Shown here: in pieces, positions 27,747 to 36,848 of the stretch
Layout: each line of letters starts with the position of its first letter
How positions within the stretch are numbered: position 1 is the first letter of the stretch
Source: Elusimicrobia bacterium GWA2_61_42
GTDB lineage: Bacteria; Elusimicrobiota; Elusimicrobia; Elusimicrobiales; UBA9959
Length of the DNA stretch: 64,000 nucleotides
Direction: 5' to 3'
NCBI GenBank assembly: GCA_001799615.1
Contig: MGTU01000012.1
Location: 41,738 to 105,737, forward strand
Notes under the pieces: model-generated
Told to the model about the DNA's origin: nothing
The model's input: only the letters and a program-made list of their open reading frames with translations
Databases searched by the model: none
Translations under genes and position numbers: made by a program

Positions 27747-28073
27747 TCAGGCGAGCATCTCGTCCAGATGTTTTTTAAGTTCTTCCTTGGGCTGCAGGCC
27801 TACCAGTTCGTGCGCGACCTTCCCGCCCTTGAAGAGGAGGATGGTGGGAATGGCGGAAATGCGGTAGGTGGAGGCGGTGTCCTGGTTCTCGTCGGTGTTG
27901 AGTTTGCACACCTTGATCTTGCCGGCGTATTCCTTGGCCAGTTCTTCGATGACGGGGCCTATCATGCGGCAGGGGCCGCACCAGGGGGCCCAGAAATCCA
28001 CCAGCACGGGGAGACTGCTCTTGATAACTTCCGCGTCGAAATTAGCGTCTGTAACCTGGTTTTCGTTTGACAT
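27747..28073 (-). CDS. trxA: Thioredoxin
   Basis: 108 residues, canonical: [15 protein letters not shown] with the redox CxxC at Cys32/Cys35, and the cis-Pro region [11 protein letters not shown]. Reduces cytoplasmic protein disulfides and supplies ribonucleotide reductase. Ribosome binding site GAGG; a possible -10 (TAGAAT) sits at 28098-28103 on the minus strand. Confidence 0.97.
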   Translation of the reverse strand: MSNENQVTDANFDAEVIKSSLPVLVDFWAPWCGPCRMIGPVIEELAKEYAGKIKVCKLNTDENQDTASTYRISAIPTILLFKGGKVAHELVGLQPKEELKKHLDEMLA

Positions 28074-28148
28074 TTTTAGGCCTCGCTTGTTAATTTAATT
28101 CTAGATCCGGATTTATCCTACTAATGGTATAAGACTTACTTTTTGTTG

Positions 28149-28544
28149 TCAAGACTTCTGCCCCTCGGCGCGGCCGAGCAGGTATTTTATCTCTTTCCAA
28201 AGCTCGTCTATGTCGATGGGCTTGGAGAAGAAAGCGCCGGCGCCGGCCAGCATGGCTTCCGAGCGGTCGGCGGGCTCGGTGTACTTGGCGGAGATGAAGA
28301 CCACGGGGACTTTTTTAAGCCGCGCCGACTCCCGGATCACGCGCAGGAATTCCACCCCGTGCATGTCCGGCAGCTGGATGTCCAGGATGATCAGGGAAGG
28401 CACGGCCGCGGCCAGCGCGTCGAGCGCCTCCCTGGCGGACTTGGCCACCGTTACCCCGGCGTCCACGTTCTTCAGCTTGAGGCCGTCCTCCAGCGTGTCT
28501 ATAAAGTTCTTGTCGTCGTCCACTATCAGGATGTTCATTGGCAT
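28149..28544 (-). CDS. Single-domain response regulator (receiver)
   Basis: 131 residues, one CheY-like receiver and nothing else. Acidic pair in ILIVDDDKNF, phospho-acceptor Asp in LIILDIQLPDMHG, and the conserved switch Thr/Ser and Lys in VFISAKY and FFSKPID. Lies 2 nt after the phosphoesterase gene. No histidine kinase is nearby, so the partner is unknown. A second ATG lies 6 nt downstream. Confidence 0.9.
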   Translation of the reverse strand: MPMNILIVDDDKNFIDTLEDGLKLKNVDAGVTVAKSAREALDALAAAVPSLIILDIQLPDMHGVEFLRVIRESARLKKVPVVFISAKYTEPADRSEAMLAGAGAFFSKPIDIDELWKEIKYLLGRAEGQKS

Positions 28545-28546
28545 AA

Positions 28547-29281
28547 TTAAAATCCGAAGCTGAGGCGGTCCGCCAGCAGGGGCGGCATCTTGAGCTCCGC
28601 CATCAATTTCTGCGTCGCCTCTATGTTATAAAAGACCCTGTACATCTCGAAGGACTTCTTCTCCGAATCGTAGACCCCGCAGGCCGCCCTGGGATCCCCG
28701 TCGCGCGGCTGGCCTACGGACCCCGGGTTCAGCATCACCGGCGCGTTCGCCGCCGACACTTTCACCGCGGGCTTCAGGAAATCCGCCGCCGGGATGCCCT
28801 GTTCCCCCTTCCTGAAAAAAAGCGGCATATGACTGTGACCGATAAAGCAGGGCGAGGTCGAGAACAGCTTGACGTTGTCGGCGAACTGGATCTCGCTGAG
28901 CATGTACTCGGTGAGCGGCTTGCGCGGGGAGCCGTGCACCACGGTGAACTCCGCCGTCTCCGCCCTTTCGGGCAGCCGCGCCACAAAATCCATGGCCTGG
29001 CCGGTCAGCTGCTCCCTGGCGAAATTTATGGCCCAGGCCGCGTTGACGTTGAACCACTTCAGGTCCATCTTTCCCACCAGGGCGGCGTCATGGTTGCCCA
29101 TTACCGCCGTCAGGGCCCCGAGGCCGCGCAGCGCCTCGGCGCATTCCAGCGGCTGGGGCCCGTAGCCCACGATATCGCCGCAGCAGATAAAATTCTCCAC
29201 GCCGTTCCTGCGGTAAAAGGACAGCACGGCCTTGAGGGCCTCGTAATTGCCGTGCACGTCCGAGAAAACTCCGTATCTCAC
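28547..29281 (-). CDS. Calcineurin-like metallophosphoesterase
   Basis: 244 residues with every family metal motif: FSDVHGN (residues 6-12), GDIVGYGPQP, GNHDAAL, VVHGSPRKPL and GHSHMPLFF. Two-metal phosphoesterase of the YfcE/MPE type; substrate (phosphodiester, dinucleoside polyphosphate or phosphoprotein) not evident. Twenty-four nt downstream of smc and immediately before the receiver gene. Confidence 0.9.
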   Translation of the reverse strand: MRYGVFSDVHGNYEALKAVLSFYRRNGVENFICCGDIVGYGPQPLECAEALRGLGALTAVMGNHDAALVGKMDLKWFNVNAAWAINFAREQLTGQAMDFVARLPERAETAEFTVVHGSPRKPLTEYMLSEIQFADNVKLFSTSPCFIGHSHMPLFFRKGEQGIPAADFLKPAVKVSAANAPVMLNPGSVGQPRDGDPRAACGVYDSEKKSFEMYRVFYNIEATQKLMAELKMPPLLADRLSFGF

Positions 29282-29305
29282 TGACTACCCCCTGCCCCCG
29301 GCCGC

Positions 29306-32300
29306 TTAATTTATGCTGACCGCCGCCTGTTCCTGGCCCACGGCCATGCCGGTGGCGCGCTTCAGGTCCACCGCTATCAGCTTGCTCACGCCCAGTTCCT
29401 CCATGGTCACGCCGTAAAGGGTGTCCGCGGCCTCCATGGTGCGCTTGTTATGCGTGATAACTATGAACTGGGTGGTGGTGGAGAACTCGCGGATCAGGCG
29501 CACGAAGCGCTCCACGTTGGCTTCGTCCAGCGGGGCGTCGGCCTCGTCCATCACGCAGAAAGGCGAGGGATTCACGCGGAAGAAGCTGAACAGCAGCGCC
29601 AGCGCGGTCAGCGCTTTTTCGCCGCCGGACAGCTGGGAGATGCTCACCAGTTTCTTACCGGGCGGGTGCGCCAGGATCTCCACGCCGGTCTCCAGCAGGT
29701 CCTCGGGCAGGGTCAGGATCAAGTCCGCCTCGCCGCCGTTGAACAGCAGGGAGTAGATCTCCTTGAAATAGCCGCGCACCTTGTCGAAGGTGGCCTTGAA
29801 GTTCTCGCGGGTGGTATCGTTGATCTTGTTGATGGCGGAGCGCAGGTCGGACTTGGCGCGGTTGAGGTCCTCCACCTGCGAATTGATGAAGTTATAGCGC
29901 GCGGTCAGGGTCTCGTATTCCTCGGGGGCGGTCATGTTCACCGCGCCCATGTTCTCTATGCGCTTGCGCAGGAATTTCACGCGCTCGTGGTCGGTCTCCA
30001 CGGCGCCGTACTTCGCCTGCGCTTCCTCGGGGCTGATGGTCCACTCGTCGGCCAGGCGGCGGGCGGTTTCCTCGGCGCGGGCGGCCAGGGTGGCCATCTC
30101 GGTCTCCACCTGGTAGCAGATCTTCTCGTTCTCGGTGGCCAGCGCGCGGCTGTCGGACAGGTTGGAATTGATCCTGGAGAGGCTGCCGCGCAGCTCGTTG
30201 AGTTCGTCTTCCATCTGGCGGTCTATCATTTCCTTCTCGGCCAGGTCGTGCATCAGCTCCACGCGGCGGGCCTGCGCGGCGGCTATCTCTTCGTTCAGCC
30301 GGGTCTCGCGCGCGGCCAGCTCTTCGCGGCGCTCGGTGAAATGGGATTTCTCCTCGTGCAGGGCGGCCAGGTCGCCTTCGGCCCGGGCCAGCTCGCTTTT
30401 CAGCGCCTCTATGTTCTGGCGGAAATTGTCCAGGTTGGCCTTGGCCGCGCCCAGGGCTTCCTTGCGGTGGGCGAAGTCCTGGTGCAAAGCGTCCTTCCTG
30501 CCGGTCATGGCGGCCTGTTCGGCTTTCTTGGTCTCGGAGGCCGCGCGGGCCTCGGCTAGTTTGCCGGTCAGCCCGGCCAGGGAGGCTTCCGCGTCCTTTA
30601 TGGAGGCGTCGTTCTTCGCGCTGTCGGCCTGCGCCAGCGCCAGGCTGTCGCGCTTCACGCGCAGGTCGTCGGCGGCGCCGGCGGCCTCGGTCTCGTTCTT
30701 GTGGAAATCTATGTTCAGCGAGGAGGCTTTTTCCTCCGCGGCGGAGGCGGCGGAGCGCGCGGCGTCCAGCTGCGGCAGCAGGCCGGCCTTCTCGGCGTCC
30801 AGGGCGGCGTTCTCCTCGTCCAGCTTCTTTATCTGGGCCTTCAGCTCGCCTTCCTCTTCCCAGTAAGGCTCGTTGGAGACCACTTCGTCTACGCCGCCGG
30901 TCACCCAGAAGGGCCCGTGCACGGAGCCGCCGGCGGAATAAACGCCGGACAGCAGGCCCGCCACCAGCGGCAGGTACTGCGGCTCGCAGGAAAGCTTGTC
31001 CATCACGCGCTGCGCGCCGGGGGCGTTCCAGGCGCCCGCCTCGGCGGGGACAGCGGGCGCGCGCTCGAGGATGAGCAGCCGGCAGCGGCCTTTGCCGATA
31101 TGCCTGAGGTAATCTATGGCCTCCTGCGCGCAGGCGGCGGTGTCGCAGACCACGGAATCCAGGTAGCGGCCCAGCGCGTCCTCCACGGCCACGCGGTCCT
31201 CCTTGCGGATGGACAGCAGGTGGCGCAGCGTGCCTTTCACGCCGGCCGCGCCGGAGTTAAGCACGCCGTTGATGCCTACCCAGTAGGTATCGTGCTCGCC
31301 CTGGGACAGGATGGCCTCCAGGCGGCTCTGGTCCCAGGCTTTCTTTTCGCGCAGGTCGGCCTGGCGGGCGTCTATTTCGGTTATGCGGGAGGAAAGGGTC
31401 TGCGCCTGCGCTTCGGCGGCGGCGGTTTTTTCCTTCTCGGCGGCCAGTTCGGCGCCGAGGGAGACGGAGCGGGCCCGCAGTTCGTTTATGCGGGCCTCTA
31501 TGGCCGCGACGGCGCCGTTCAGGTCGGCGATGTCGCGCTCCAGGCCGGTGCGGGCCTCGCGGTAATGGCCGATATCGGACCCGGCGCGGGCCATGGCGTT
31601 GGAAAGTTCCACTTCCTGCGAGTAGGCCGCGTTCATCTCGCGGGCGAGCTCCTCGGCGGCCGCGTCGGCGGCGCGCATCTCTTCGGTCACGCCGGCCAGG
31701 GCGGAGGCGGCGGCGTCATGCTCCGCCTGCAGGGCGGGCAGGCCGCCTTCGTCGCTGGAAAGCTTGGCGCTCAACTCGGCCATGCGGGGCTCCGTGCGGG
31801 CCAGGTTCTCGGCGTTGCGCCGCTCGGAGGACTGCAGCGAGGCGCGCTGGCTGCTGATCTCCACCAGGATCTCCTGGCCGGAAACTATGCGGCCCTCGGC
31901 CTGGTTCTTGTCGATCTTTACCACCGTGGCGGCTTCCTTGAGCACGCGGTGCTCCTCGGCCTTCTGCGCCAGGGTGAGGTTCAGCGCGGCGGACTCGCCT
32001 TCCAGGCCGGTGATGGCCACGGCTATCTCGGCCAGCTCTTTCTTTACGGGGTCCAGGCGGGCGGCGGCCTCGGCGCTCTTGGCGGAGAAAGCGGCGCCCT
32101 CTTTGAGCAGCAGCGAAATCTCGGCGCCGGTCAGCTCCTCGCGGTACTTGGCCTGCAGGCGGGCCTTCTTGGCCTCGTTGTCGAGCTTATTGATCTGCTC
32201 GTTGAGGAGGACCATGGAGTCTGCCAGGCGGTTCAGGTCGGCCTCCACCTTCTCCAGCTTGCGGCCGGCTTCTTCGCGCTTGGCCTTATACTTGGAGACG

Positions 32301-32797
32301 CCGGCGGCTTCCTCGAACAGCTCGCGGCGCTGCTCGGCGGTGGCGGAGAGCACGTGCTCCACTTCGCCCTGGTCGATGATGGCGTAGCCGTCGGTGCCTA
32401 TTCCGGTGTCCAGGAACATCTCGCGGATGTCGCGCAGGCGGCACTGCACTTTATTGATGAAATATTCGCTTTCTTCGGAGCGGTAGATCTTGCGGGTGAC
32501 GGTGACTTCGCTGAAATCCAGCGGGAGCTTGCGGCTCTCGTTATCGAAGGTCATGGCCACTTCGCCCATGCTCAGCGCCTGGCGCTTGGTGGTGCCCGCG
32601 AAGATCACGTCCATCATGGACGGCATGCGCAGCGACTTCCACGACATTTCGCCTATGCACCATTTTACGGCGTCCACCACGTTGGACTTGCCGCAGCCGT
32701 TGGGGCCTACGATGCAGGTGATGCCGGGTTTGAGCGGCAGTTTGACTTTGTTGGCGAAGGATTTAAAACCGTAAATTTCTATAGCTTTAAGGTACAT
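29306..32797 (-). CDS. smc: Chromosome segregation ATPase SMC
   Basis: 1163 residues. Head half with Walker A GPNGCGKSN (residues 32-40), ~300-residue coiled coil, hinge (around 510-620, GINGVLNSGAAGVKGTLRHL), return coil, then ABC signature QLSGGEKALTALALLFSFF and Walker B FCVMDEADAPLDEANV. Organises and loads chromosomes with ScpA/ScpB, which are not in the window. Ribosome binding site GGGGAG before ATG 32797. Confidence 0.96.
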   Translation of the reverse strand: MYLKAIEIYGFKSFANKVKLPLKPGITCIVGPNGCGKSNVVDAVKWCIGEMSWKSLRMPSMMDVIFAGTTKRQALSMGEVAMTFDNESRKLPLDFSEVTVTRKIYRSEESEYFINKVQCRLRDIREMFLDTGIGTDGYAIIDQGEVEHVLSATAEQRRELFEEAAGVSKYKAKREEAGRKLEKVEADLNRLADSMVLLNEQINKLDNEAKKARLQAKYREELTGAEISLLLKEGAAFSAKSAEAAARLDPVKKELAEIAVAITGLEGESAALNLTLAQKAEEHRVLKEAATVVKIDKNQAEGRIVSGQEILVEISSQRASLQSSERRNAENLARTEPRMAELSAKLSSDEGGLPALQAEHDAAASALAGVTEEMRAADAAAEELAREMNAAYSQEVELSNAMARAGSDIGHYREARTGLERDIADLNGAVAAIEARINELRARSVSLGAELAAEKEKTAAAEAQAQTLSSRITEIDARQADLREKKAWDQSRLEAILSQGEHDTYWVGINGVLNSGAAGVKGTLRHLLSIRKEDRVAVEDALGRYLDSVVCDTAACAQEAIDYLRHIGKGRCRLLILERAPAVPAEAGAWNAPGAQRVMDKLSCEPQYLPLVAGLLSGVYSAGGSVHGPFWVTGGVDEVVSNEPYWEEEGELKAQIKKLDEENAALDAEKAGLLPQLDAARSAASAAEEKASSLNIDFHKNETEAAGAADDLRVKRDSLALAQADSAKNDASIKDAEASLAGLTGKLAEARAASETKKAEQAAMTGRKDALHQDFAHRKEALGAAKANLDNFRQNIEALKSELARAEGDLAALHEEKSHFTERREELAARETRLNEEIAAAQARRVELMHDLAEKEMIDRQMEDELNELRGSLSRINSNLSDSRALATENEKICYQVETEMATLAARAEETARRLADEWTISPEEAQAKYGAVETDHERVKFLRKRIENMGAVNMTAPEEYETLTARYNFINSQVEDLNRAKSDLRSAINKINDTTRENFKATFDKVRGYFKEIYSLLFNGGEADLILTLPEDLLETGVEILAHPPGKKLVSISQLSGGEKALTALALLFSFFRVNPSPFCVMDEADAPLDEANVERFVRLIREFSTTTQFIVITHNKRTMEAADTLYGVTMEELGVSKLIAVDLKRATGMAVGQEQAAVSIN

Positions 32798-32870
32798 TTA
32801 AGCTCCCCGGGGTAAAGTGAAAATTTGGAGTCCTCCCGCGCCGCGGGAGGCAAACCTTAATTATATAAAT

Positions 32871-32900
32871 AAAAAGGCCCGGGTGTCTGCCCGGGCCTTT
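32871..32900 (-). terminator. Intrinsic terminator after the second barrel cassette
   Basis: Stem AAAGGCCCGGG / CCCGGGCCTTT (11 bp) with TGTCTG loop, then a T-run on the minus strand (TTTTTATTTA). Stops transcripts coming from 36.7 kb before smc. Confidence 0.85.
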
Positions 32901-32917
32901 CTCAGGAGGCTGTGCCC

Positions 32918-34147
32918 TTAATAGGACAGCTGGTAGGCTATGCCGAAGCTGTTGCCGGTATAGTTATAGGGCATGTACTGCTCGAACTCGGTGTTGGAGG
33001 AGGCCACCACCAGCGAGTAGAACAGGCGCACCATGGCCACGTCGTTCATGCGCTTGCGGATGGAGCCCGTCAGCGTGGTCATCAGGTTCTTCTGCTTCGC
33101 CGACAGGTAATTGTTGTTCGCGTCGCGCTTGGGGCGGTCCGTGTATTTGCGGCTGATCACGTTTATGGCGCCGCCTATGGCCCACTTGCTGGTCACGTTC
33201 AGGTCCAGCGGCACGCTGAAGGTCAGCTCGTTGTAGTCGTAGTTCTTGGCCACGAAGGTGACCGGGGACGCGCCGTCGTTCAGGTTGGTGGCCACGGCCC
33301 CCATCGACTTGTAGCGCATGTAGTTCTGGTTGGAGCGGTGCATGGTGTAGGCCACCGTGGGGAACAGTTCGAAGATCCAAAGCTTCTGGTGAAAGCCGAA
33401 GTCCAGCGCGGTGGTCTTGTCTTTCTGCTTGGTGCCGCCGTAGACGCCTGTATTGGCCACCACTTTCTGGTTTTTATAATCCTGCAGCGTATAAGTGAAC
33501 CCGCCGAAGAAGTTATTCCAGTTGGGCCGCAGGCTGACCTGCTTCAGGTACTGGTCCTGCAGGCCGCCGTTGACGCCGGCCACGTTGGCCGGGTTCTCGA
33601 ATTCTTTGAGCAGGTCGGTATAGTTGGGGAACTTCACCGTCTTGGCTATGTAGGTCAGCGACACTATGCCGTTCTTCTCGAAGTCGAAGGTATAGTCGCC
33701 GGCCAGCTGCAGGCCGGCAGAGGTCATGTTGTAAAGGCCGTTCTTCCAGGCTTCGTTGGCGCCGGTGCGGGAATAGTCCGTGGCCAGCGAGACGCCGGGG
33801 CGGATGCGGAACTTCTCGCCCAGGGTGCGGCGGTACTCTATGTTGAAGCCGTGCGTCATGGAGCGGTCCGTGAACTGCTTGGAGTCCTGCGGCGCGAAGC
33901 CCGGGCCGGCGTAGTTGAAGTTATACAGGCCGAAGAAGTGGTCTTTCTGGCTGGCCTTGGCCAGCAGGCCCACCGAGGTGTTGATATTGCCGCCGCTGAA
34001 GATATTGCCTTCGCTGGGCAGGTAGCCGGCTTCGGTCAGCGTCATGTCGAAGAAAGGCGTGAAGATCTTGGAATCCTCGGCCGAGGCCGCGCCCAGCCGC
34101 CCGGCCAGACCCGCCGCTAATACAGCGCTTAAGATTATCTTTTTCAT
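32918..34147 (-). CDS. Outer-membrane beta-barrel protein, paralogue of 2670-3905
   Basis: 409 residues. Signal peptide (IILSAVLAAGLAGRLGAASA), then beta-strand sequence rich in aromatic residues, ending in Tyr (FGIAYQLSY). It shares the KFPNYTDLLKEF region and the overall length with the barrel at 2.7 kb. Third gene of the cassette fecR - small barrel - barrel. Function not evident; a porin-like or assembly role is possible. Confidence 0.75.
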   Translation of the reverse strand: MKKIILSAVLAAGLAGRLGAASAEDSKIFTPFFDMTLTEAGYLPSEGNIFSGGNINTSVGLLAKASQKDHFFGLYNFNYAGPGFAPQDSKQFTDRSMTHGFNIEYRRTLGEKFRIRPGVSLATDYSRTGANEAWKNGLYNMTSAGLQLAGDYTFDFEKNGIVSLTYIAKTVKFPNYTDLLKEFENPANVAGVNGGLQDQYLKQVSLRPNWNNFFGGFTYTLQDYKNQKVVANTGVYGGTKQKDKTTALDFGFHQKLWIFELFPTVAYTMHRSNQNYMRYKSMGAVATNLNDGASPVTFVAKNYDYNELTFSVPLDLNVTSKWAIGGAINVISRKYTDRPKRDANNNYLSAKQKNLMTTLTGSIRKRMNDVAMVRLFYSLVVASSNTEFEQYMPYNYTGNSFGIAYQLSY

Positions 34148-34159
34148 GTTTTAGTTCCC

Positions 34160-34912
34160 TTAAAAGTTCAGGTGGAAGTTCCACACGGGGTGCACTACCA
34201 GCACGCCTTCGGGGAAGATGTTGAGGCCCAGCTCGAAGTACTTGCCGTACCAGCTCACCTTGGAGCTGATGGTCTGGGTCTTCAGGCCGTAGTTCAGCTG
34301 TATGCTCCACAGCTTGTTCACGCCCTTGGGGGTTTCTATGCCGGCGATGAAGAAGTCGTCCTTGAAGCCGGTGTCGAAGCTGTTCAGCTCCGTGCCCAGG
34401 AATTCCGGCAGGTTGCCGGCGTCGTCCCGTTTAAAGTCCAGCTTGGCCTTCAGCACGCTGCGCTTGTAGCCCCAGAAGGTGCGCACGCGCGGGCTGACCG
34501 AGGAGCTCATGATGGCGCCCAGGTAATAGCCGCCGAACTTGGCTTTATCGATGGTCTCGGAATCCTTGGTGGCCATCTTGGCCGCCAGCATGTCCCAGTA
34601 GCCGCCTATCAGGTCCAGCTGGGGCACCCCGGGGGCCAGGCGGCCCTCGCCGTGCAGGCGCACTTTGCCCGACACGTTGGTGTAGGTCATGGGGATGGTG
34701 GTGGGGAACAGGCCCGTCTGTATGCCGAAGCGCTTGCCTGGAGGCAGCGGGGTGGTGGCTTCCAGGTCCTGCTGGAAGTCGTAGAAGAAACCGGCGGGGT
34801 TAGCCATTATTTCGCCGGCCATCTGCATCCCCTTGGATTCCCAGTCAATGGCGGCGAAGGCGGGGCTTTTTACTATAAAAAGCGCCAAAAAGATGAAGGT
34901 CAGCCTTTTCAT
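34160..34912 (-). CDS. Small exported barrel-like protein
   Basis: 250 residues. Signal peptide (LTFIFLALFIVKSPAFA), a short N-terminal helix region, then amphipathic strands ending in Phe (VVHPVWNFHLNF), which suggests an outer-membrane barrel of 8-12 strands. It has no counterpart in the first fecR cassette. Gaps of 10-12 nt to both neighbours indicate co-transcription. I do not recognise the family. Confidence 0.6.
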   Translation of the reverse strand: MKRLTFIFLALFIVKSPAFAAIDWESKGMQMAGEIMANPAGFFYDFQQDLEATTPLPPGKRFGIQTGLFPTTIPMTYTNVSGKVRLHGEGRLAPGVPQLDLIGGYWDMLAAKMATKDSETIDKAKFGGYYLGAIMSSSVSPRVRTFWGYKRSVLKAKLDFKRDDAGNLPEFLGTELNSFDTGFKDDFFIAGIETPKGVNKLWSIQLNYGLKTQTISSKVSWYGKYFELGLNIFPEGVLVVHPVWNFHLNF

Positions 34913-34922
34913 TATTTATCCC

Positions 34923-36722
34923 TTAATCCTTAAGATTGGTGATGGCGGGCAGCATGCGCTGTACCGCGGCTACCATCAGGTCCGGTATGAACACCAGGTC
35001 GATATTGGGGCCGCCTAGTGTGCCAAAATAGTCATCATCCAGTATGTCTGCTTTAGCTGTAATGCTGTCTACTATATCTATAGGACTCGCGCCAGATCCT
35101 GTTTTTACATACATAATGCTCTGAAAAGCATTATCTTTGAGAAGGGAGAACGGGTCCGATGAAGAATTGGTAAAGTCGTTAACGTTCCTCACCTGGCCGC
35201 CATTGCTTATCGCATAATTTTCTTTGGCTAACCAGATCCATTCCCCGTCTTCGTTCCCGATATCGTACATGTCGGCTTGGTACTGCCAAAGGCTGGGATT
35301 AGAGACCGTCTCCGGCTCTTTAGCTTCGTAACTATTGGCAAGTTCTGTTTTTACGGCCCAGAGCACATTGCTCCCGGCACCCTCTCCGCCGACATCTACC
35401 GCGCCGGAGGTGTTGGTATATTCAAGCGCCCCGCCTCCGGCCCCATTGTCTTGAATCTGCAGCCTGGATATCCTGTTAAGGCCGTCTATAGCGGATATCT
35501 CATTTGTAATGTCGTCAGTTATCAGTCCGGTAATTATGACGTTCCTATCGGCATAACCGCCGGCGTTGGAATCTGTCGGGTCGATCACCCGCGTATTATT
35601 CACTAGCTCGTCACGGGCCGCGTCATAGCGGTAGCCTTGTGCTATAAAGAATATGCTGTGGGCGTCAGTGCGGTTGGCCATTACGAAAGAAGCCCATTCC
35701 GGGTTCAAATCGTTGGCGTCGAAGAAGGACGGCCATTCTTCTATGCGCTGCGGCAGGTCCTTGTTGAAGTTCATCGTCATCTGCATGTAATCCAGGCGGT
35801 TGACGATGCCCTGATCGCCGTTATAAACGAACCCGGCGGCGCCGGAATCCTTGGTATAGTTATACACCGGCCGCTTGACCAGGTTGAAGAACTGTATTTC
35901 GTCGGGGGCGGGGCGCAGCATGCGCTGGTCCACGCGCACCAGATTGCCGTGCACGTCGTTCAGGGTGCGGCCGGCTTCCAGGTCGCTTTCCTTGACCACG
36001 TTGAGAAAGGTCTTTACCGTCTTCTCGGCGTTATTGGTGACCTTGGCGAATTCCTTGATCTGCGCGCGGTCGTTCTCTTTCTGCTTCAGCTCTTTCTGGC
36101 GCTCCTCGGGCTTCAGGCCCGGGTTCCAGTTCTCAAGAGCTTCGCGTTCGGCCTTGGGGGAAAGCAGGGCGGGCTTGGCGCCCTTCCCTTTTTCCTCGAG
36201 GCTCAGGCCCTGTCCCTGGGGGATATAGAACTCCGCCCGGCCTTTGTCGGGCGGCACGAAAAATTTAAGTTTGACCTCGCCGAAGAGCACCTGCAGGTCC
36301 ATCTTGCCCTCTTCGGTGGTGGCCATGGTGAACTCGGTGCCGCGCACGGCGCAGACGGCGGCCGGGGTGCGGACTTCGAATTTCTCTTTGCGCATCAGGT
36401 GCGGCACGCGCACCTTTATGCGGCCGAACACCAGGGCCAGGCGGCTGGCCAAAGTCTGGCGCTGCTCGAGTTCCAGGCTGGAGGATTCCTTCATCCACAC
36501 CTTGGCCTTGTTCGGCAGCAGCAGCACCGCGGCCCCGTCGCCGCCGGTGCGGACAGCGCCGCCTTCGGCTACCTCCATACTCTCGGAAGCGGGAACCCAC
36601 TGACCCTCCCGGGTCTGGCGGGCTTCCACGGCGCCGCTCATCGAGAGTATTTTGGCCTCACCGGCCAGCAGTACCCCCGGCAGCAGCAGAAAAAGGAAGA
36701 AAGCAAGGTTTTTTGTCCTCAT
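34923..36722 (-). CDS. FecR-domain secreted protein, paralogue of 3918-5366
   Basis: 599 residues. Signal peptide (residues 1-20, LAFFLFLLLPGVLLAG), FecR domain with KFEVRTPAAVCAVRGTEF at residues 114-131, then a Lys/Glu-rich helical stretch (RQKELKQKENDRAQIKEF, ~205-225) and a long unrecognised C-terminal region of ~350 residues. The segment VRVDQRMLRPAPDEIQFFNL parallels VRMEEYTIRPSANQFKYVVL in the first copy, so similarity extends past the FecR domain. Translation seems to start at or within 1-2 nt of the transcript's 5' end: the -10 box is only 7 nt before the ATG and there is no ribosome binding site. Confidence 0.8.
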   Translation of the reverse strand: MRTKNLAFFLFLLLPGVLLAGEAKILSMSGAVEARQTREGQWVPASESMEVAEGGAVRTGGDGAAVLLLPNKAKVWMKESSSLELEQRQTLASRLALVFGRIKVRVPHLMRKEKFEVRTPAAVCAVRGTEFTMATTEEGKMDLQVLFGEVKLKFFVPPDKGRAEFYIPQGQGLSLEEKGKGAKPALLSPKAEREALENWNPGLKPEERQKELKQKENDRAQIKEFAKVTNNAEKTVKTFLNVVKESDLEAGRTLNDVHGNLVRVDQRMLRPAPDEIQFFNLVKRPVYNYTKDSGAAGFVYNGDQGIVNRLDYMQMTMNFNKDLPQRIEEWPSFFDANDLNPEWASFVMANRTDAHSIFFIAQGYRYDAARDELVNNTRVIDPTDSNAGGYADRNVIITGLITDDITNEISAIDGLNRISRLQIQDNGAGGGALEYTNTSGAVDVGGEGAGSNVLWAVKTELANSYEAKEPETVSNPSLWQYQADMYDIGNEDGEWIWLAKENYAISNGGQVRNVNDFTNSSSDPFSLLKDNAFQSIMYVKTGSGASPIDIVDSITAKADILDDDYFGTLGGPNIDLVFIPDLMVAAVQRMLPAITNLKD

Positions 36723-36729
36723 AGGGGAA

Positions 36730-36759
36730 AGTCTAGTAGAAATTCTCCGCTTGTGTCAA
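36730..36759 (-). promoter_or_regulatory. Sigma-70 type promoter of the second fecR cassette
   Basis: TTGACA (36754-36759), 18-bp spacer, TAGACT (36730-36735) on the minus strand. Same -35 and spacer as the first fecR promoter. The box ends 7 nt before the ATG at 36722, predicting a leaderless message. Confidence 0.75.
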
Positions 36760-36848
36760 TAAACCATTTTTGTGATAATTGGAACTGCGCCGTACCTTTT
36801 TTCCCCTATGAAAAAGCAAGGCGCCGTATAGCCTGGGAGACGACTACT

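Noticed and set aside
28098..28152. TTGACA/TAGAAT pair as the trxA promoter
   Set aside because: TTGACA (28147-28152) and TAGAAT (28098-28103) are about 43 bp apart, far too distant to act together; only the -10 alone is plausible.
35637..36848. Upstream extension of the MltA frame to 35637
   Set aside because: This part lies antisense to the second fecR gene and has no family sequence. The lipoprotein signal at 36849 marks the true start.
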